Below, one piece after another: positions 9,212 through 19,159 of a stretch of 64,000 bases of DNA. The stretch comes from Phaeocystidibacter marisrubri (lineage in GTDB: Bacteria; Bacteroidota; Bacteroidia; Flavobacteriales; Schleiferiaceae): positions 643,569 to 707,568 of the forward strand of contig NZ_WBVQ01000002.1 in assembly GCF_008933165.1 (NCBI RefSeq). Direction: 5' to 3'. The notes beneath the pieces are model-generated. The model searched no databases and was not told where the DNA came from. It saw nothing but the letters and a program-made list of their open reading frames with translations. Each line of letters starts with the position of its first letter. Position 1 is the stretch's first letter. Position numbers and translations under genes: made by a program.

Positions 9212-9607
9212 TTACTTCAGCGCTGCTTTAATGGCCTGAGCTGTACTCACCCACTCTTCTTCTTCAAAAGACAATCTTTCATTCGAAAAGTTTAGGTCCT
9301 TCTCAGTGTCAATGGGAATGAGATGAACATGAGCGTGTGGAACTTCCAAGCCCAACACCGCAACACCTACGCGTACGCAAGGAATCGCATCTCCTACTGC
9401 AGCGCCCACTCGATAGGCCAAGTCCATCACGCCATCGTAATCGGATTTAGGAAGGTCGAATAGCTTATCAACCTCCTTCTTGGGAACAATCAAAGTATGG
9501 CCTCTTTTTAAAGGTCTCACATCCAAAAACGCTATGGCGCTTTCCGTCTCTGCTACTTTATAACACGGAATCTCACCTGCGATGATCTTTGAGAAAATAG
9601 AAGCCAT
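9212..9607 (-). CDS. HIT-family nucleotide-binding hydrolase
   Basis: A 131-residue histidine-triad protein. The active-site motif HAHVHLIPI (His-x-His-x-His) is near residue 92, preceded by the substrate strand TLIVPKKEVDKLFDL. Bacterial members (HinT/YcgD-type) hydrolyse adenosine phosphoramidates or dinucleoside polyphosphates. The protein starts with MASIFSKIIAGEIPCYKV, the standard N terminus of the family, so the start is firm. It lies 9 bp after greA in the same direction, so it is likely co-transcribed with it, an arrangement recalled from other Flavobacteriia. Confidence 0.93.
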   Translation of the reverse strand: MASIFSKIIAGEIPCYKVAETESAIAFLDVRPLKRGHTLIVPKKEVDKLFDLPKSDYDGVMDLAYRVGAAVGDAIPCVRVGVAVLGLEVPHAHVHLIPIDTEKDLNFSNERLSFEEEEWVSTAQAIKAALK

Positions 9608-9616
9608 ACACTGAAT

Positions 9617-10090
9617 TTATCGAGAGATTTCAATCACTTCAAACTGAATCTTGCCATTTGGCACTTCAATTTCAGCAACGTCTCCTACGCTTTTACCAAG
9701 GAGTCCCTTGCCGATAGGTGAAGTTACCGAAATCTTACCAAGTTTAAGATCTGCTTCTTTCTCACTCACCAAAGTGTAATTCATCTCCATGCCATTAGCA
9801 AGGTTCTTGATTTTCACTTTAGACAAGACGAGAACTTTAGAAGTATCCAACTGCGATTCATCAATAATACGCGCATTAGAAAGTTCAGTCTCTAGCTTGG
9901 CAATTTTCATTTCAAGCAGGCCTTGAGCTTCTTTAGCTGCATCGTATTCAGCGTTCTCAGATAAGTCACCCTTATCACGAGCCTCAGCAATCTGTTGAGA
10001 GATGCGAGGTCGCTCAATACTCTTCATGTGATCGAGTTCTTCCTTCAGCTTTTTAAGGCCTTCTGGGGTATAATATGATAACTGAGCCAT
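9617..10090 (-). CDS. greA: transcription elongation factor GreA
   Basis: A 157-residue GreA that stimulates RNA polymerase to cleave its backtracked transcript. The N-terminal coiled coil (about 1-75) carries the conserved acidic tip GDLSENAEYDAAKE (Asp/Glu that enter the polymerase secondary channel), followed by the FKBP-like C-terminal domain ending in PNGKIQFEVIEI. I chose the ATG giving MAQLSYYTPEGLKKL, because upstream in-frame codons run through the promoter and leader. An inverted repeat lies at the 5' end of its leader. The HIT gene follows in the same transcript. Confidence 0.96.
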   Translation of the reverse strand: MAQLSYYTPEGLKKLKEELDHMKSIERPRISQQIAEARDKGDLSENAEYDAAKEAQGLLEMKIAKLETELSNARIIDESQLDTSKVLVLSKVKIKNLANGMEMNYTLVSEKEADLKLGKISVTSPIGKGLLGKSVGDVAEIEVPNGKIQFEVIEISR

Positions 10091-10110
10091 AGGTATATAA
10101 TCAAAAGAAA

Positions 10111-10131
10111 ATGAGACCGATATGGTCTCAT
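10111..10131 (-). promoter_or_regulatory. perfect inverted repeat in the greA leader
   Basis: Arms ATGAGACC and GGTCTCAT, 8 bp each, with the 5-nt spacer GATAT. The repeat begins about 7 bp after the -7 box, so it would form a hairpin at the very 5' end of the mRNA or serve as an operator. It is not followed by a T run, so it is not a terminator. Confidence 0.6.
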
Positions 10132-10137
10132 TTCCTG

Positions 10138-10145
10138 CAAATATA
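10138..10145 (-). promoter_or_regulatory. -7 promoter element of greA-HIT
   Basis: TATATTTG on the minus strand matches TAnnTTTG, giving a leader of about 45 nt that contains the inverted repeat. Confidence 0.55.
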
Positions 10146-10198
10146 CAATTTCGTTGAATCCGCAAACCACTTTAGCAATTTACGACTCTGAAATCTTT

Positions 10199-11242
10199 TT
10201 AGAATGCTACTGCTACGCCGATAGTGTGGATACCACTAAAGTTTTGTGCAGCACGGTATGCGTAGTCAAAACGAAAGTTTGCTTTGCCCATTGGAGCGTT
10301 AAACATAACGCCTGCACTCGGACCGCTAAGAGCCGTCGTATTTCTTCCGTCTACGCGATTGTCGTTCACACGGTAACCCGCGCGGACTGCCAACCACTTC
10401 TTGAATCCATACTCTAGACCGAATACGTAGTTATCCTTTTCGAAAGAGTTTGCCACGAAGGCCGCATTGATCGTAAGACGGTGAATGTTCTTAGCAATGT
10501 TCCAGTCGTATGCACCACCCAATGTTAACTGAGTTGGCAATTCGAAATCAGCAGAACGTGAGTTAAAGGCTTGTGAGTAACCACCCTGTGGAACAGGAAG
10601 GTTGATAGAAAGTCCGTCACCACCGTAGCTGAAAGATGGTCCAACGTTCTTCAATGTAATACCCAAGCGCACGTTTCTCTCGTTCTTCTTCGTTTCTGTA
10701 ATGTACTGAACCCCTGCGTCAACAGCGATACCCGTAGCACTCAAGTTGGAGATCGTAGAGTTGTAAACCTTGATGTTTACACCACCGTAGATATTGGTGG
10801 TAAATCGCTGAGCATAGCCCAATCCAATCACAATTGAAGTTGGAGAAATGGTACCTGCACCACCTTCCGGCTGGTCTTCAGTAGTAATATCCCACTCCCC
10901 ATAATCAAAGGACTGAATAGAAAGAGCTAGGTTTCCGTTCTCACCTACCTGCTGAGCGATACCCGCAGCGTTCACAGAAATTCCAGAACCAACTAGCCAT
11001 TGCGTATTCGCAAAACCTACTTCTGTTCCTTCGTTATGTGCCAAACCTGCGATGTTCATAAAGGATCCTTCCAACCCCATTACGCTCGCAACGTTTGAGT
11101 TGGCCAAACCTGCGCTACCAGCCCAAGGGTTGATAAGCAATTCACTTGCACCAGCTGACCCGGCACGTTGAGGGTTGCCTCCGAAGGCTGCTGTGCTAAG
11201 CACAGTTGCAGCCATCAAAGTAGTATATAAAGATTTTCTCAT
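10199..11242 (-). CDS. PorV/PorQ-family outer-membrane beta-barrel protein
   Basis: A 347-residue outer-membrane protein of the FadL-like PorV/PorQ group. A signal peptide (MRKSLYTTLMAATVLSTAAFG) is followed by RAGSAGASELLINPWAGSAGLANSNVASVMGLEGSFMNIAGLA, the characteristic N terminus, in which two near-repeats of the type LANSN/INPAGLA occur, then a barrel of alternating strands ending in VAVAF. PorV is the barrel that shuttles T9SS cargo to the PorU sortase; PorQ is related. Here it is the last gene of an operon with a large exported protein and a TonB receptor, so it may serve these partners specifically. The start is the ATG, with a TTG two codons earlier rejected. Confidence 0.8.
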   Translation of the reverse strand: MRKSLYTTLMAATVLSTAAFGGNPQRAGSAGASELLINPWAGSAGLANSNVASVMGLEGSFMNIAGLAHNEGTEVGFANTQWLVGSGISVNAAGIAQQVGENGNLALSIQSFDYGEWDITTEDQPEGGAGTISPTSIVIGLGYAQRFTTNIYGGVNIKVYNSTISNLSATGIAVDAGVQYITETKKNERNVRLGITLKNVGPSFSYGGDGLSINLPVPQGGYSQAFNSRSADFELPTQLTLGGAYDWNIAKNIHRLTINAAFVANSFEKDNYVFGLEYGFKKWLAVRAGYRVNDNRVDGRNTTALSGPSAGVMFNAPMGKANFRFDYAYRAAQNFSGIHTIGVAVAF

Positions 11243-11270
11243 AGTCAAAGCGTCAATGCGTTGTTCCCTA

Positions 11271-14200
11271 TTAGAATGCGTTCAAGTCAACCGGACGAAG
11301 AGCACCATACCATTTCAGCACAGTTTCTCCAATATCACCAGCGTCTACGTGAATAATGTAAACACCGGATGCAATTGGCACGTTGTAGTCATTTGTCAAG
11401 TCCCAACTCACCCATGTAGATGCGTTGTTCTTATTGATCTGACGAATCAATGTACCATTGGTGCTAAAGATGCTAATTGTACAAACTTCTGGAAGGTTGG
11501 TAAACTTAACTTGGTTGTCCAACTGCGAAGTTTCGTATGCACTTCTAGCATAGTATGGGTTTGGTACTACACGAATGTTGTCCAAAGCACTTGTAGCCGT
11601 AGCCATCTGTCTTCTCTTCGTGGCGAAGTCAGTCGTACTGAATTCGTACAATGGATTTCCACCATTCACTGAAGTGGTTCCAGCAGGTTGGTAGGTACCA
11701 TAAGGACGATTCACTCGAATGCTTGTACGAACCTCACTTGGCATTTCAGTATAAGGGTCAACATCCGTGTACTTCACAGTAGTTAGAGGGATGTTAGCAT
11801 AAAGACATGATGAAAAGATTCTGCGCTTGTTAATTGCACTGCTAATATTCTCAAATCTGTTATACATAGGGTTGGCTGTTTGATCAGCTCCCTTATACGA
11901 GTTGTCTACTGGTGTAATACCTTCAATTGCTTCTGGAGCGAAAACATAGAGGTAATGTTGACCACCGAAGCGGTAACCACCTGTAATGTTATCACCAGGA
12001 CTCACTGCCACAGTTGAAGTTGGGTTCCAAAGCATATCGTTACCGCGCTCTGCAACCATGAAGCTGTTCTCACCAAAGGCCATATTCAAACGCTGACCCG
12101 TTTCAAGGTCAATTGCGTAACCTGGGAAGTAAGACCATCCACGACCAGCCGCAGAATTGTCACGAACAAGTTGATCACCTTGAAGGATCCAACCGTTAGC
12201 TTCACGAAGGTCAAACTTGTTGGCATTACCTTGAGTCAATGCAGGATCTTCACCCATCTCTAGAACAGGAACACGAGTCCACTTGCTCTTGTCATTGGTG
12301 TAAACGATATCCACACTGTGGAGGTTCGCCGGCTTAAGACGAGCACCAATATTACCTACAATAGAATCCGATGGCCCCATACCGAAGATAGAATATCCAC
12401 TTGCCGTACCACGACCTAGGAAACTCACATAGTAGAAAGGAGCCCAAGTACCGTCAACCATCTTCTCGAAGTACTGCTTAGGGTCACCATTGAAGTCAGG
12501 GTACAATTCAGCTGGTGCTTCTGTTGCGGTAGTGTTTGTACCTGCAAAGATCCAGTTGAACGGAGTATACGAGTCATCATCAACAACCCCTGTCAACCAT
12601 TGTGCGGTTGCATCACTAAAGGTTTGTGAAGTTGAAATAATACCACCGTTGAATACGCCGTTTGTATCGTTTCCTGGCTGACGAACATTCTCAACCGTTA
12701 CAGAAATACCCAATTCTGGAATAATCTGTTCGTTCAAGAATCCAATGTTTCTACGTGAGTATACTGTATCACCTTCTGTGATAAGCATCCAGTTTGCATC
12801 GTTATCTACACCGTCGAAAATCATTGTTGAAGTTCCTGCAGGAACATTCTTAGGGTCAACAATCTTCACGTCAACTGGACCACGACCTGGAACGTAAAGT
12901 GCACGTTCAGCATTGTAATCATTAACGATCTCTTCTTCTGTTTCAGTTTGGAAGGCCAAATCATTACCAGAGTTACCCATACCTTCAATACGAGTGATCT
13001 CAATACCATCACCGTAGTCTCCGTTTAGGTCAAGACCACCTTCTTCAGATTCAGTCTTGTGAGGAATACCTGTGTAAGTCTGGATATTGTTACGACCTGG
13101 CAAGAAAGGCTTGCGCTGACCGTCAGGACTTGCTGCTGGATCGAATGGCTCGTATTCGTTATAAGCGTAAGCAATTACAGTGAAGTAATACTCTCTATGG
13201 TTTACAAGTGTACGAGTTGAAGTAGCAAATACATCCTCTTTGATGCTAAATGACATTTGAATACCCTCGTTGTTAGTCACAAGAGTCATGTCTTTTGGAA
13301 TCAACTGGTTGATGTTTGGATCCAACTCCCAGTTAACCAACTGCTCAACCGAGTTACGAACGTCAGTTTGAGCAATCAAACGAGACTGTGATGGATCGTA
13401 ACGGTCGGCAATAGAAACTTCCTTGTTCGCGAATTGGAAGATTTGGAAACCTTCAAATACGTAATTAAAGTAGTTCGGACTATTAGCAATTACTTCCGCC
13501 TCTGTTTTACCACCTGGAACAGGAATCAATGGATCCTTTTCAGAGTAATCCAAATTCTGGTTGTTAGAAGCGTTGCTATAAGAAAGAGTAATGATCAACT
13601 CTTGATCGAGTTCGATGATCTCAACATCTGGAGCATCAGGACCATTCAATACTTGGAAACAGTTGTCGAACAATTGCTGTGCTTTATCATCAGCAATGAT
13701 CACTTCCTCAACGGAAGCAAAGAGGTCTTGAGTTTGGAAGTTTCTCTCCCAAACCACACCTGTAGTGATAAAGTTCAATGCGCCTGGAGCCAAAGAGAAA
13801 GGACCAGCGTTGTGAAGACCACGCTTATCTTCCTTGTTAGAAGGAGACTCAAACCAGTTCTGGTCTGAAGTAGGAGCCGTTACACCTGTAGTATCAAATG
13901 TGTTACCCGGGTAAGCAAACAAAGTTGCCAAACCAGAACCATCAGCAGTGTAACCATCACCGTTTGCCGTGTTACCTTGACCAGATGGATTCTCAACCAC
14001 CAACGGGTTACCGTTCTTCCAACGGCTACGCATGTAGTTATAGAATTCAGCAGCTGAATTCGGGTTACCAGAAGCTGGGTTAGCGGTGTTGTTAAAATAC
14101 ATGAAGCCAGACATGATGATACGCTCGTTGCGTCCCACTGTCTCATCTTCTGCCACACAGTTACCATTTTCGTCACGCACACCATCCACACAACCATCGC

Positions 14201-15305
14201 GGTCATTATCACGACCATCATAGTAGTCAGCAAATGGGCCTTGGAAGAAGTCAAAACCTACCGCAGGTGGGTAGAAACCGTAACCCAACGGACCTTCATC
14301 TTCAAGGTCTGCATTGTAACAGTAACCCAAACCACGAGGAATATCACAACCAATCAAGTCATCATCTGGCTTACCCAAATCTGGGTCAAACCAAGTGGTG
14401 AAGTATGTATCAGTCAATCGGAAAGTCGACTTGTTGATAATACGGTAGTTGTTGAAAGTCATGTTGTTGATTTCGTCGTTCGTAGTGAACGCGAAAGCTT
14501 GAGCGCGGATTTCGAAACCAAGAGCTCCAGCTTGAGTCTCGGTGTGAACGTTACCACGGTCATTATATACCCACCAGATCGTTTGGTCACCATAAAGGAG
14601 ATCCACCTCTTTCAACTGACAGTCGTATGAACGATCTAGATCGTATGCTGGGTAATCCACCATTGGGTCGTACGTATCATCGCCATCGCGGTCGATGAAT
14701 GGAGCCAAACGGTATGGAAGTTCGTTCTCCACACCGTGAGCTGGCCAGTTCATGATGATATCAGGAATGTTTCCTTCGTATCCAGGGAACTCAGCTGCTG
14801 CATCACAGTCTGGATCAGACTGACAATCCAACCACGCTTTGTGGATGTCTACTTGTTCGCGATAAATAATCCAGTGACGGTCATACTTATCACAAACTTC
14901 TTTGGTTACAGTAGCCAAACCGTCGGTTGACAACGGGCCAGGCCAGTAGTCATTACCTTTTTGACGGTAAGTCATTGCTGCAAGTTTAAGCTGGTTACCT
15001 TCATCCACACCACCGAGCCAAAGCGCACCGGCAAACATAGAGTGAAGGTTACTTCCCTTCGGAACCTCATAACGTGCTTGGTTCAAATCCCACCACATAT
15101 CACCACCACCTAGGATGGTCGTACGAACATTATTAATGTTAAGGTCGGACTGAGCCTGTGCAGGTTGACAGAGTTCAGCAACTGTTTTATTTGAATTGGC
15201 CGACTTATTCGTGCTAAGTGGAAGGCCAGGGATTTCACGTCCACTTGCAGAAACTACTGCAAAGACGCTGAAAAGCCACGGTAAGATGCGAAGACCTTTA
15301 ATCAT
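11271..15305 (-). CDS. very large exported protein with C-terminal T9SS-like domain
   Basis: A 1344-residue secreted protein. It has a signal peptide (MIKGLRILPWLFSVFAVVSASG) and long beta-rich regions without recognised catalytic motifs. Asp-rich turns (DRDGDDTYDP, DGRDNDRDGCVDGVRDENGNC at about 230-385) look like calcium-binding repeats. Near the C terminus (about 1230-1330) is NIRVVPNPYYARS, followed by ISIFSTNGTLIRQI and SGVYIIHVDAG, the pattern of T9SS type A sorting domains, here with an extra tail GETVLKWYGALRPVDLNAF. The start is the ATG 27 bp after the TonB receptor stop; a TTG touching that stop is less likely. It is the middle gene of the receptor/PorV-like operon and probably a surface protein working with them. 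Function is unknown. Confidence 0.8.
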   Translation of the reverse strand: MIKGLRILPWLFSVFAVVSASGREIPGLPLSTNKSANSNKTVAELCQPAQAQSDLNINNVRTTILGGGDMWWDLNQARYEVPKGSNLHSMFAGALWLGGVDEGNQLKLAAMTYRQKGNDYWPGPLSTDGLATVTKEVCDKYDRHWIIYREQVDIHKAWLDCQSDPDCDAAAEFPGYEGNIPDIIMNWPAHGVENELPYRLAPFIDRDGDDTYDPMVDYPAYDLDRSYDCQLKEVDLLYGDQTIWWVYNDRGNVHTETQAGALGFEIRAQAFAFTTNDEINNMTFNNYRIINKSTFRLTDTYFTTWFDPDLGKPDDDLIGCDIPRGLGYCYNADLEDEGPLGYGFYPPAVGFDFFQGPFADYYDGRDNDRDGCVDGVRDENGNCVAEDETVGRNERIIMSGFMYFNNTANPASGNPNSAAEFYNYMRSRWKNGNPLVVENPSGQGNTANGDGYTADGSGLATLFAYPGNTFDTTGVTAPTSDQNWFESPSNKEDKRGLHNAGPFSLAPGALNFITTGVVWERNFQTQDLFASVEEVIIADDKAQQLFDNCFQVLNGPDAPDVEIIELDQELIITLSYSNASNNQNLDYSEKDPLIPVPGGKTEAEVIANSPNYFNYVFEGFQIFQFANKEVSIADRYDPSQSRLIAQTDVRNSVEQLVNWELDPNINQLIPKDMTLVTNNEGIQMSFSIKEDVFATSTRTLVNHREYYFTVIAYAYNEYEPFDPAASPDGQRKPFLPGRNNIQTYTGIPHKTESEEGGLDLNGDYGDGIEITRIEGMGNSGNDLAFQTETEEEIVNDYNAERALYVPGRGPVDVKIVDPKNVPAGTSTMIFDGVDNDANWMLITEGDTVYSRRNIGFLNEQIIPELGISVTVENVRQPGNDTNGVFNGGIISTSQTFSDATAQWLTGVVDDDSYTPFNWIFAGTNTTATEAPAELYPDFNGDPKQYFEKMVDGTWAPFYYVSFLGRGTASGYSIFGMGPSDSIVGNIGARLKPANLHSVDIVYTNDKSKWTRVPVLEMGEDPALTQGNANKFDLREANGWILQGDQLVRDNSAAGRGWSYFPGYAIDLETGQRLNMAFGENSFMVAERGNDMLWNPTSTVAVSPGDNITGGYRFGGQHYLYVFAPEAIEGITPVDNSYKGADQTANPMYNRFENISSAINKRRIFSSCLYANIPLTTVKYTDVDPYTEMPSEVRTSIRVNRPYGTYQPAGTTSVNGGNPLYEFSTTDFATKRRQMATATSALDNIRVVPNPYYARSAYETSQLDNQVKFTNLPEVCTISIFSTNGTLIRQINKNNASTWVSWDLTNDYNVPIASGVYIIHVDAGDIGETVLKWYGALRPVDLNAF

Positions 15306-15332
15306 GATTCTATCGCTTTTAATTTTTACCAA

Positions 15333-18300
15333 TTAGAAGTTGTAACGAACACCTAGACGAATACGACGTGGAAGTGCGTAGTTGAAAGGTGAGTTAACTC
15401 TGATGTTATACAAATCTGCGTAAGATTGTGCGTCAGCACGGAATGCGATTGAAGTTTGACCCTGAGGGGACGACAACCAACCGTCATCATCTGCAGCACC
15501 GGTGTAGGCGTATACGTTGGTAACGTTTCTAGTGTTGAGAAGGTTGAGGACAGATACATACACTTCAAAGGATTGAGTATTTGTCATTCTAAACACCTTA
15601 TTCACTGTCAAGTTCATGTTGAACGTCCAAGGCATACGTGAACCGTTGATCTGACCGGTCAATGGTACATTCGATCCAGCAGTGGTCAATTCGAATGCAC
15701 GAACACGCGCAGTGTATGGGTTACCAGAGTTAGCACTTGTCAACAAGTTGACACCAAATCCTTCTAAAATGTTCTTGTCCCACATCTTCGGACCATCATA
15801 ACGATCTCCAAATCCATAACGGTAATCGACATTCAATGTCACCTGATGACGAGTATCGAAGTCCAATGGAAGGATGTAACGCAAGTTAGGTTGACCTGAA
15901 CGTGCTAGGTTAGCACCCGTGTTCGGACCAGAACCTGAACCATCTGCGAAAAGAAGCGTGTAGTTTGCGGTCACACGTACATTCTTAACTCGGCGTAATT
16001 CGTAACCGATGATGAAACCTTTTGTAGTAGAGAAGTCACGGTTACCGTAAGTCAAGTATGTGATTGGGTAAGCTTCGTTCACACTAACAATCTGAATCAA
16101 ATCTCTTTGCTCTTTGTAGAATGCAGATAGGCGAATCTTAGAGTCATCACTTACCTTCTGTTCGAAACCGATCTCATAGTCGGTAGTTCTTTGAGGCTTC
16201 AAGTTCGGGTTACCGATAGTTGAGCTAGTCAAGTTATCGAGCAACAAGTAATCGAATGGATTGAAACGACCCAAACCTGGAGTAGGGCGCTGAACCAAAA
16301 CATCATAGTGTGCAAAGAAGGCGGCGTCCTCATTGATAGGGAACTGGAAAGAGATACGTGGAGAGAAGGTTACTTGTGGAGTGTAATCCTCAAAACCATC
16401 TGTACTCAATACGAAGTCACCGTTATCATCAGTTGGACCATATACATAAGGTTGAGCAATACCACCAGAGATATCTGCAATATCCTTAGGGTTAGAAATC
16501 TGGTCACCTTGAGCATCGTACCACTGATCACCATTACGATAACCGGTAATCGCAGTTGGGTTATCTACGTCGTTTACGTAAACCACGTAATCATCACCAA
16601 CCGAACCTGGGATCTCGCTACCCAAAGCCATGGTGCGAACATCGCCAGCAGAGTAAGCTGGGTAAAGTGAATACGGATCCTTCAAGACAGACTGGTTCGC
16701 ATCATAGCGATCTACACGAACACCTACGTTAAAGTAGATATCGTTGTATTTAAATTGATCTTGAATGTAACCAGCGATATAAAGCGGTTGGAAAGCAGCT
16801 ACCGGACGAGTCAAGTTTCCGTTGTCGTCGGTTGCAGTAAAGAAGTCATTCAATGTTGGGTTTCCGGTTTGGATGTTACCCAAGTAATCGTAACCGTAGT
16901 ATCCTACATATTGTGTACCCCCTACGTTCACCAATTCTGACGCACTGAACATGTCGAGGCTAAAGAAATCAGGATCGTAAGAATCAATATCCACGAAATC
17001 AGTTCCGTTCGGATTCAAACCTAACTTCTCACGCACATTGCGATCAAATGTACGAGGTACATTCGCATCGTATGCACGGTTGTACATGATCGTATCTTGG
17101 AACACACCATTCTCATCGTACACAAGAATTGGGTTATCCAAATCCAACTGAAGAATCGCTTGGTTTTGAAGGAGACGCATTTGAGTCCAAAGACCGTTTG
17201 CATTCAAATTGTAGTTACGGTCGATGCGTTGCTCAAATTCCAAACCAGCAATAAGTGAATGGCCTTTGATATCGAACGTAGTTTGTGCAGTTACACGGAA
17301 CTGTGAGTTGCGAGTGGTACCGTAGCCTGCTTGCTGCGTACCTACTGCTTGGAACAAACCGTAAATACTTTCAGGGTTATCACCGTTAATCAAACCACCA
17401 CCTTGACGAATGTTAGTCAAGTTGAATGTGTTGTTGGTGATGCTTCCATCTTCTACGAAATCGTAGTATGAAGAAGTGTAGTTGGCACGAATCTCATTGT
17501 ACTCACTTGGATCAAACAATACAGCTGTATCTTGGAACAATTGCTGAACCCAAGCAGTGATACCTGTAGTTTCATCCTCTGTGTACGTATAGAAACGTTG
17601 CTGATAAGTAGTAAAGTTACCAATGTGTCCGTAACGGAAGAAGTTGTCCTGATGAACCGCATCCCATGTCTTACGATTGTTACGGGTGTAATCTACTTGA
17701 ATGCTGTAGAACACATTACTTACAAGGGAAGAATCCGTCCCAGGGAAAGACTGACGGAAGCGAACGAAACCGGAGTAATCACTGTTGATTGACTCTGAGT
17801 TTGAACTCCAGTTCATCAATGAACTCGCAAATGAACCATTCTTTCCGCGGAAGTAAGTCAGACGACCACCCACAGTTAGGTTCATGGTTTTGCTAAGTGC
17901 AAAATTAATACTACCTGTAGCACGCACAGTTGTTTGATCTACATTCAATCGATTATCGATTTCAGTAAAATCTGAAGCGCGAAGGAAGTTACCCTCATTC
18001 AGCACCCCTTGACCTACAGTTGATGGTCGAAGTGGAGTAGCTTCAATCTGAGCAAGCTTGCTTTCACTTACGCGCACAGGTGAGATAATATATGGGCGTG
18101 GCTCCTCTTGGTATTCGAACTCACCTGACAACAAGAAACTAGCAATAGTCTTACCTTCATTCTTAACTAATGGACCACCAGCAGTAAGACCTAAGAGATT
18201 GTAGTTCTGATTATCCAACATATAAGAAGAAAGAAGCTCTACCGTACCAAAGTATTCGGTGAAGTTTCCTTTTGTAGTAAGGTTGGTTACGGCACCTAAG

Positions 18301-18944
18301 GCGTCACCGTACTGCGCACCTAATCCCCCAGTGATAATCTCAACAGATTGAATCGCTTGTTGCGGAATATTCGCTGAACCACGAACCTTTACACCGTCGA
18401 TAAAGACTTGGTTACCTTCGGAACGAGTACCACGAGCATTAAAAGAGCCATCCTCATTCTGAGTCACACCCGGTGCCAATGCTGCAACACTTCCAATGTC
18501 ACGTGTAGCAAGCGAAGTCACTTGTTCAGACTCAAAGGTCTCTATTACTGTAGGATTACCCTTGTCAATTAGCTCTCGTTCAGCCTTAATTACAACTTCA
18601 CCTAATTCCTGAGCTGAAGCAGGTGGTGCTGATATATTCAACACCGTTGCACCACTAGGTTTAATAACTTGCCCAGTGAGTCTCATGCCTCCATTCTCCA
18701 GACCTTCAACAACAACAATGTCATAGGTGCCAGGATCAATCGGTGCAAAGTTGTATTTACCGTCAAAATCAGTCAATCCAGCGTAAACAACTGTTTCACC
18801 GTTCATGACTTTAATTTGAACCTGGAACAACGGTTCTCCAGTCTCTTTGTTTTTCACTTGTCCGGTGAGTCGGCCAACATTGGACTGTGCCCAAATTCCG
18901 GCTGATAACACCACAAGAAGTAGCGTGAGTATTCGTTTCATCAT
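15333..18944 (-). CDS. large TonB-dependent receptor with carboxypeptidase-like domain
   Basis: A 1203-residue outer-membrane receptor. A signal peptide (MMKRILTLLLVVLSAGIWAQ) is followed by a carboxypeptidase-regulatory-like domain (about 25-105, LTGQVKNKETGEPLFQVQIKV), a plug (about 120-230, with VAALAPGVTQNEDGSFNARGTR and IFIDGVKV-type strand) and a barrel ending in YNF. The size exceeds the usual 700-1000 residues through long extracellular loops. It is the first gene of an operon with the 1344-residue exported protein and the PorV-like protein. No DUF4249 or SusD partner follows, so the exported protein may be its surface partner (inference). The second Met is an equally good start. Confidence 0.9.
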   Translation of the reverse strand: MMKRILTLLLVVLSAGIWAQSNVGRLTGQVKNKETGEPLFQVQIKVMNGETVVYAGLTDFDGKYNFAPIDPGTYDIVVVEGLENGGMRLTGQVIKPSGATVLNISAPPASAQELGEVVIKAERELIDKGNPTVIETFESEQVTSLATRDIGSVAALAPGVTQNEDGSFNARGTRSEGNQVFIDGVKVRGSANIPQQAIQSVEIITGGLGAQYGDALGAVTNLTTKGNFTEYFGTVELLSSYMLDNQNYNLLGLTAGGPLVKNEGKTIASFLLSGEFEYQEEPRPYIISPVRVSESKLAQIEATPLRPSTVGQGVLNEGNFLRASDFTEIDNRLNVDQTTVRATGSINFALSKTMNLTVGGRLTYFRGKNGSFASSLMNWSSNSESINSDYSGFVRFRQSFPGTDSSLVSNVFYSIQVDYTRNNRKTWDAVHQDNFFRYGHIGNFTTYQQRFYTYTEDETTGITAWVQQLFQDTAVLFDPSEYNEIRANYTSSYYDFVEDGSITNNTFNLTNIRQGGGLINGDNPESIYGLFQAVGTQQAGYGTTRNSQFRVTAQTTFDIKGHSLIAGLEFEQRIDRNYNLNANGLWTQMRLLQNQAILQLDLDNPILVYDENGVFQDTIMYNRAYDANVPRTFDRNVREKLGLNPNGTDFVDIDSYDPDFFSLDMFSASELVNVGGTQYVGYYGYDYLGNIQTGNPTLNDFFTATDDNGNLTRPVAAFQPLYIAGYIQDQFKYNDIYFNVGVRVDRYDANQSVLKDPYSLYPAYSAGDVRTMALGSEIPGSVGDDYVVYVNDVDNPTAITGYRNGDQWYDAQGDQISNPKDIADISGGIAQPYVYGPTDDNGDFVLSTDGFEDYTPQVTFSPRISFQFPINEDAAFFAHYDVLVQRPTPGLGRFNPFDYLLLDNLTSSTIGNPNLKPQRTTDYEIGFEQKVSDDSKIRLSAFYKEQRDLIQIVSVNEAYPITYLTYGNRDFSTTKGFIIGYELRRVKNVRVTANYTLLFADGSGSGPNTGANLARSGQPNLRYILPLDFDTRHQVTLNVDYRYGFGDRYDGPKMWDKNILEGFGVNLLTSANSGNPYTARVRAFELTTAGSNVPLTGQINGSRMPWTFNMNLTVNKVFRMTNTQSFEVYVSVLNLLNTRNVTNVYAYTGAADDDGWLSSPQGQTSIAFRADAQSYADLYNIRVNSPFNYALPRRIRLGVRYNF

Positions 18945-18990
18945 ATAGCCAAGTAGTTAAATCAACGTACCCTAGTCAATTAGAAAGGGG

Positions 18991-18998
18991 TAAATATA
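18991..18998 (-). promoter_or_regulatory. possible -7 element of the TonB/exported protein/PorV-like operon
   Basis: TATATTTA on the minus strand, one base off TAnnTTTG, about 45 bp before the receptor start. Confidence 0.35.
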
Positions 18999-19147
18999 AC
19001 AAGAAATTCACCTGTCACACCAAACGCTAATAGGTTCAAACTGTTGAGATTTGGCCTTTTGGCAGTCTAGGGAACTCAAAATAATAAACGCAACGATGCG
19101 CTAACAGGTTGGCTCTGTGTGAACAAAATGTTAACAGAGCTACTTTG

Positions 19148-19155
19148 TACCTTTG
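19148..19155 (+). promoter_or_regulatory. -7 promoter element of the Rieske-like lipoprotein gene
   Basis: TACCTTTG matches TAnnTTTG and ends 4 nt before the chosen ATG, which both supports that start and suggests a leaderless transcript. Confidence 0.5.
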
Positions 19156-19159
19156 TAAA

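Noticed and set aside
13434-14630. Open frames opposite the large exported protein
   Set aside because: Shadow frames over a coding region, with Val/Thr-rich compositions created by the real frame.
15306-15332. TTG start for the 1344-residue exported protein
   Set aside because: It touches the stop of the receptor gene and puts nine charged residues before the signal peptide; the ATG at 15305 gives a clean signal.
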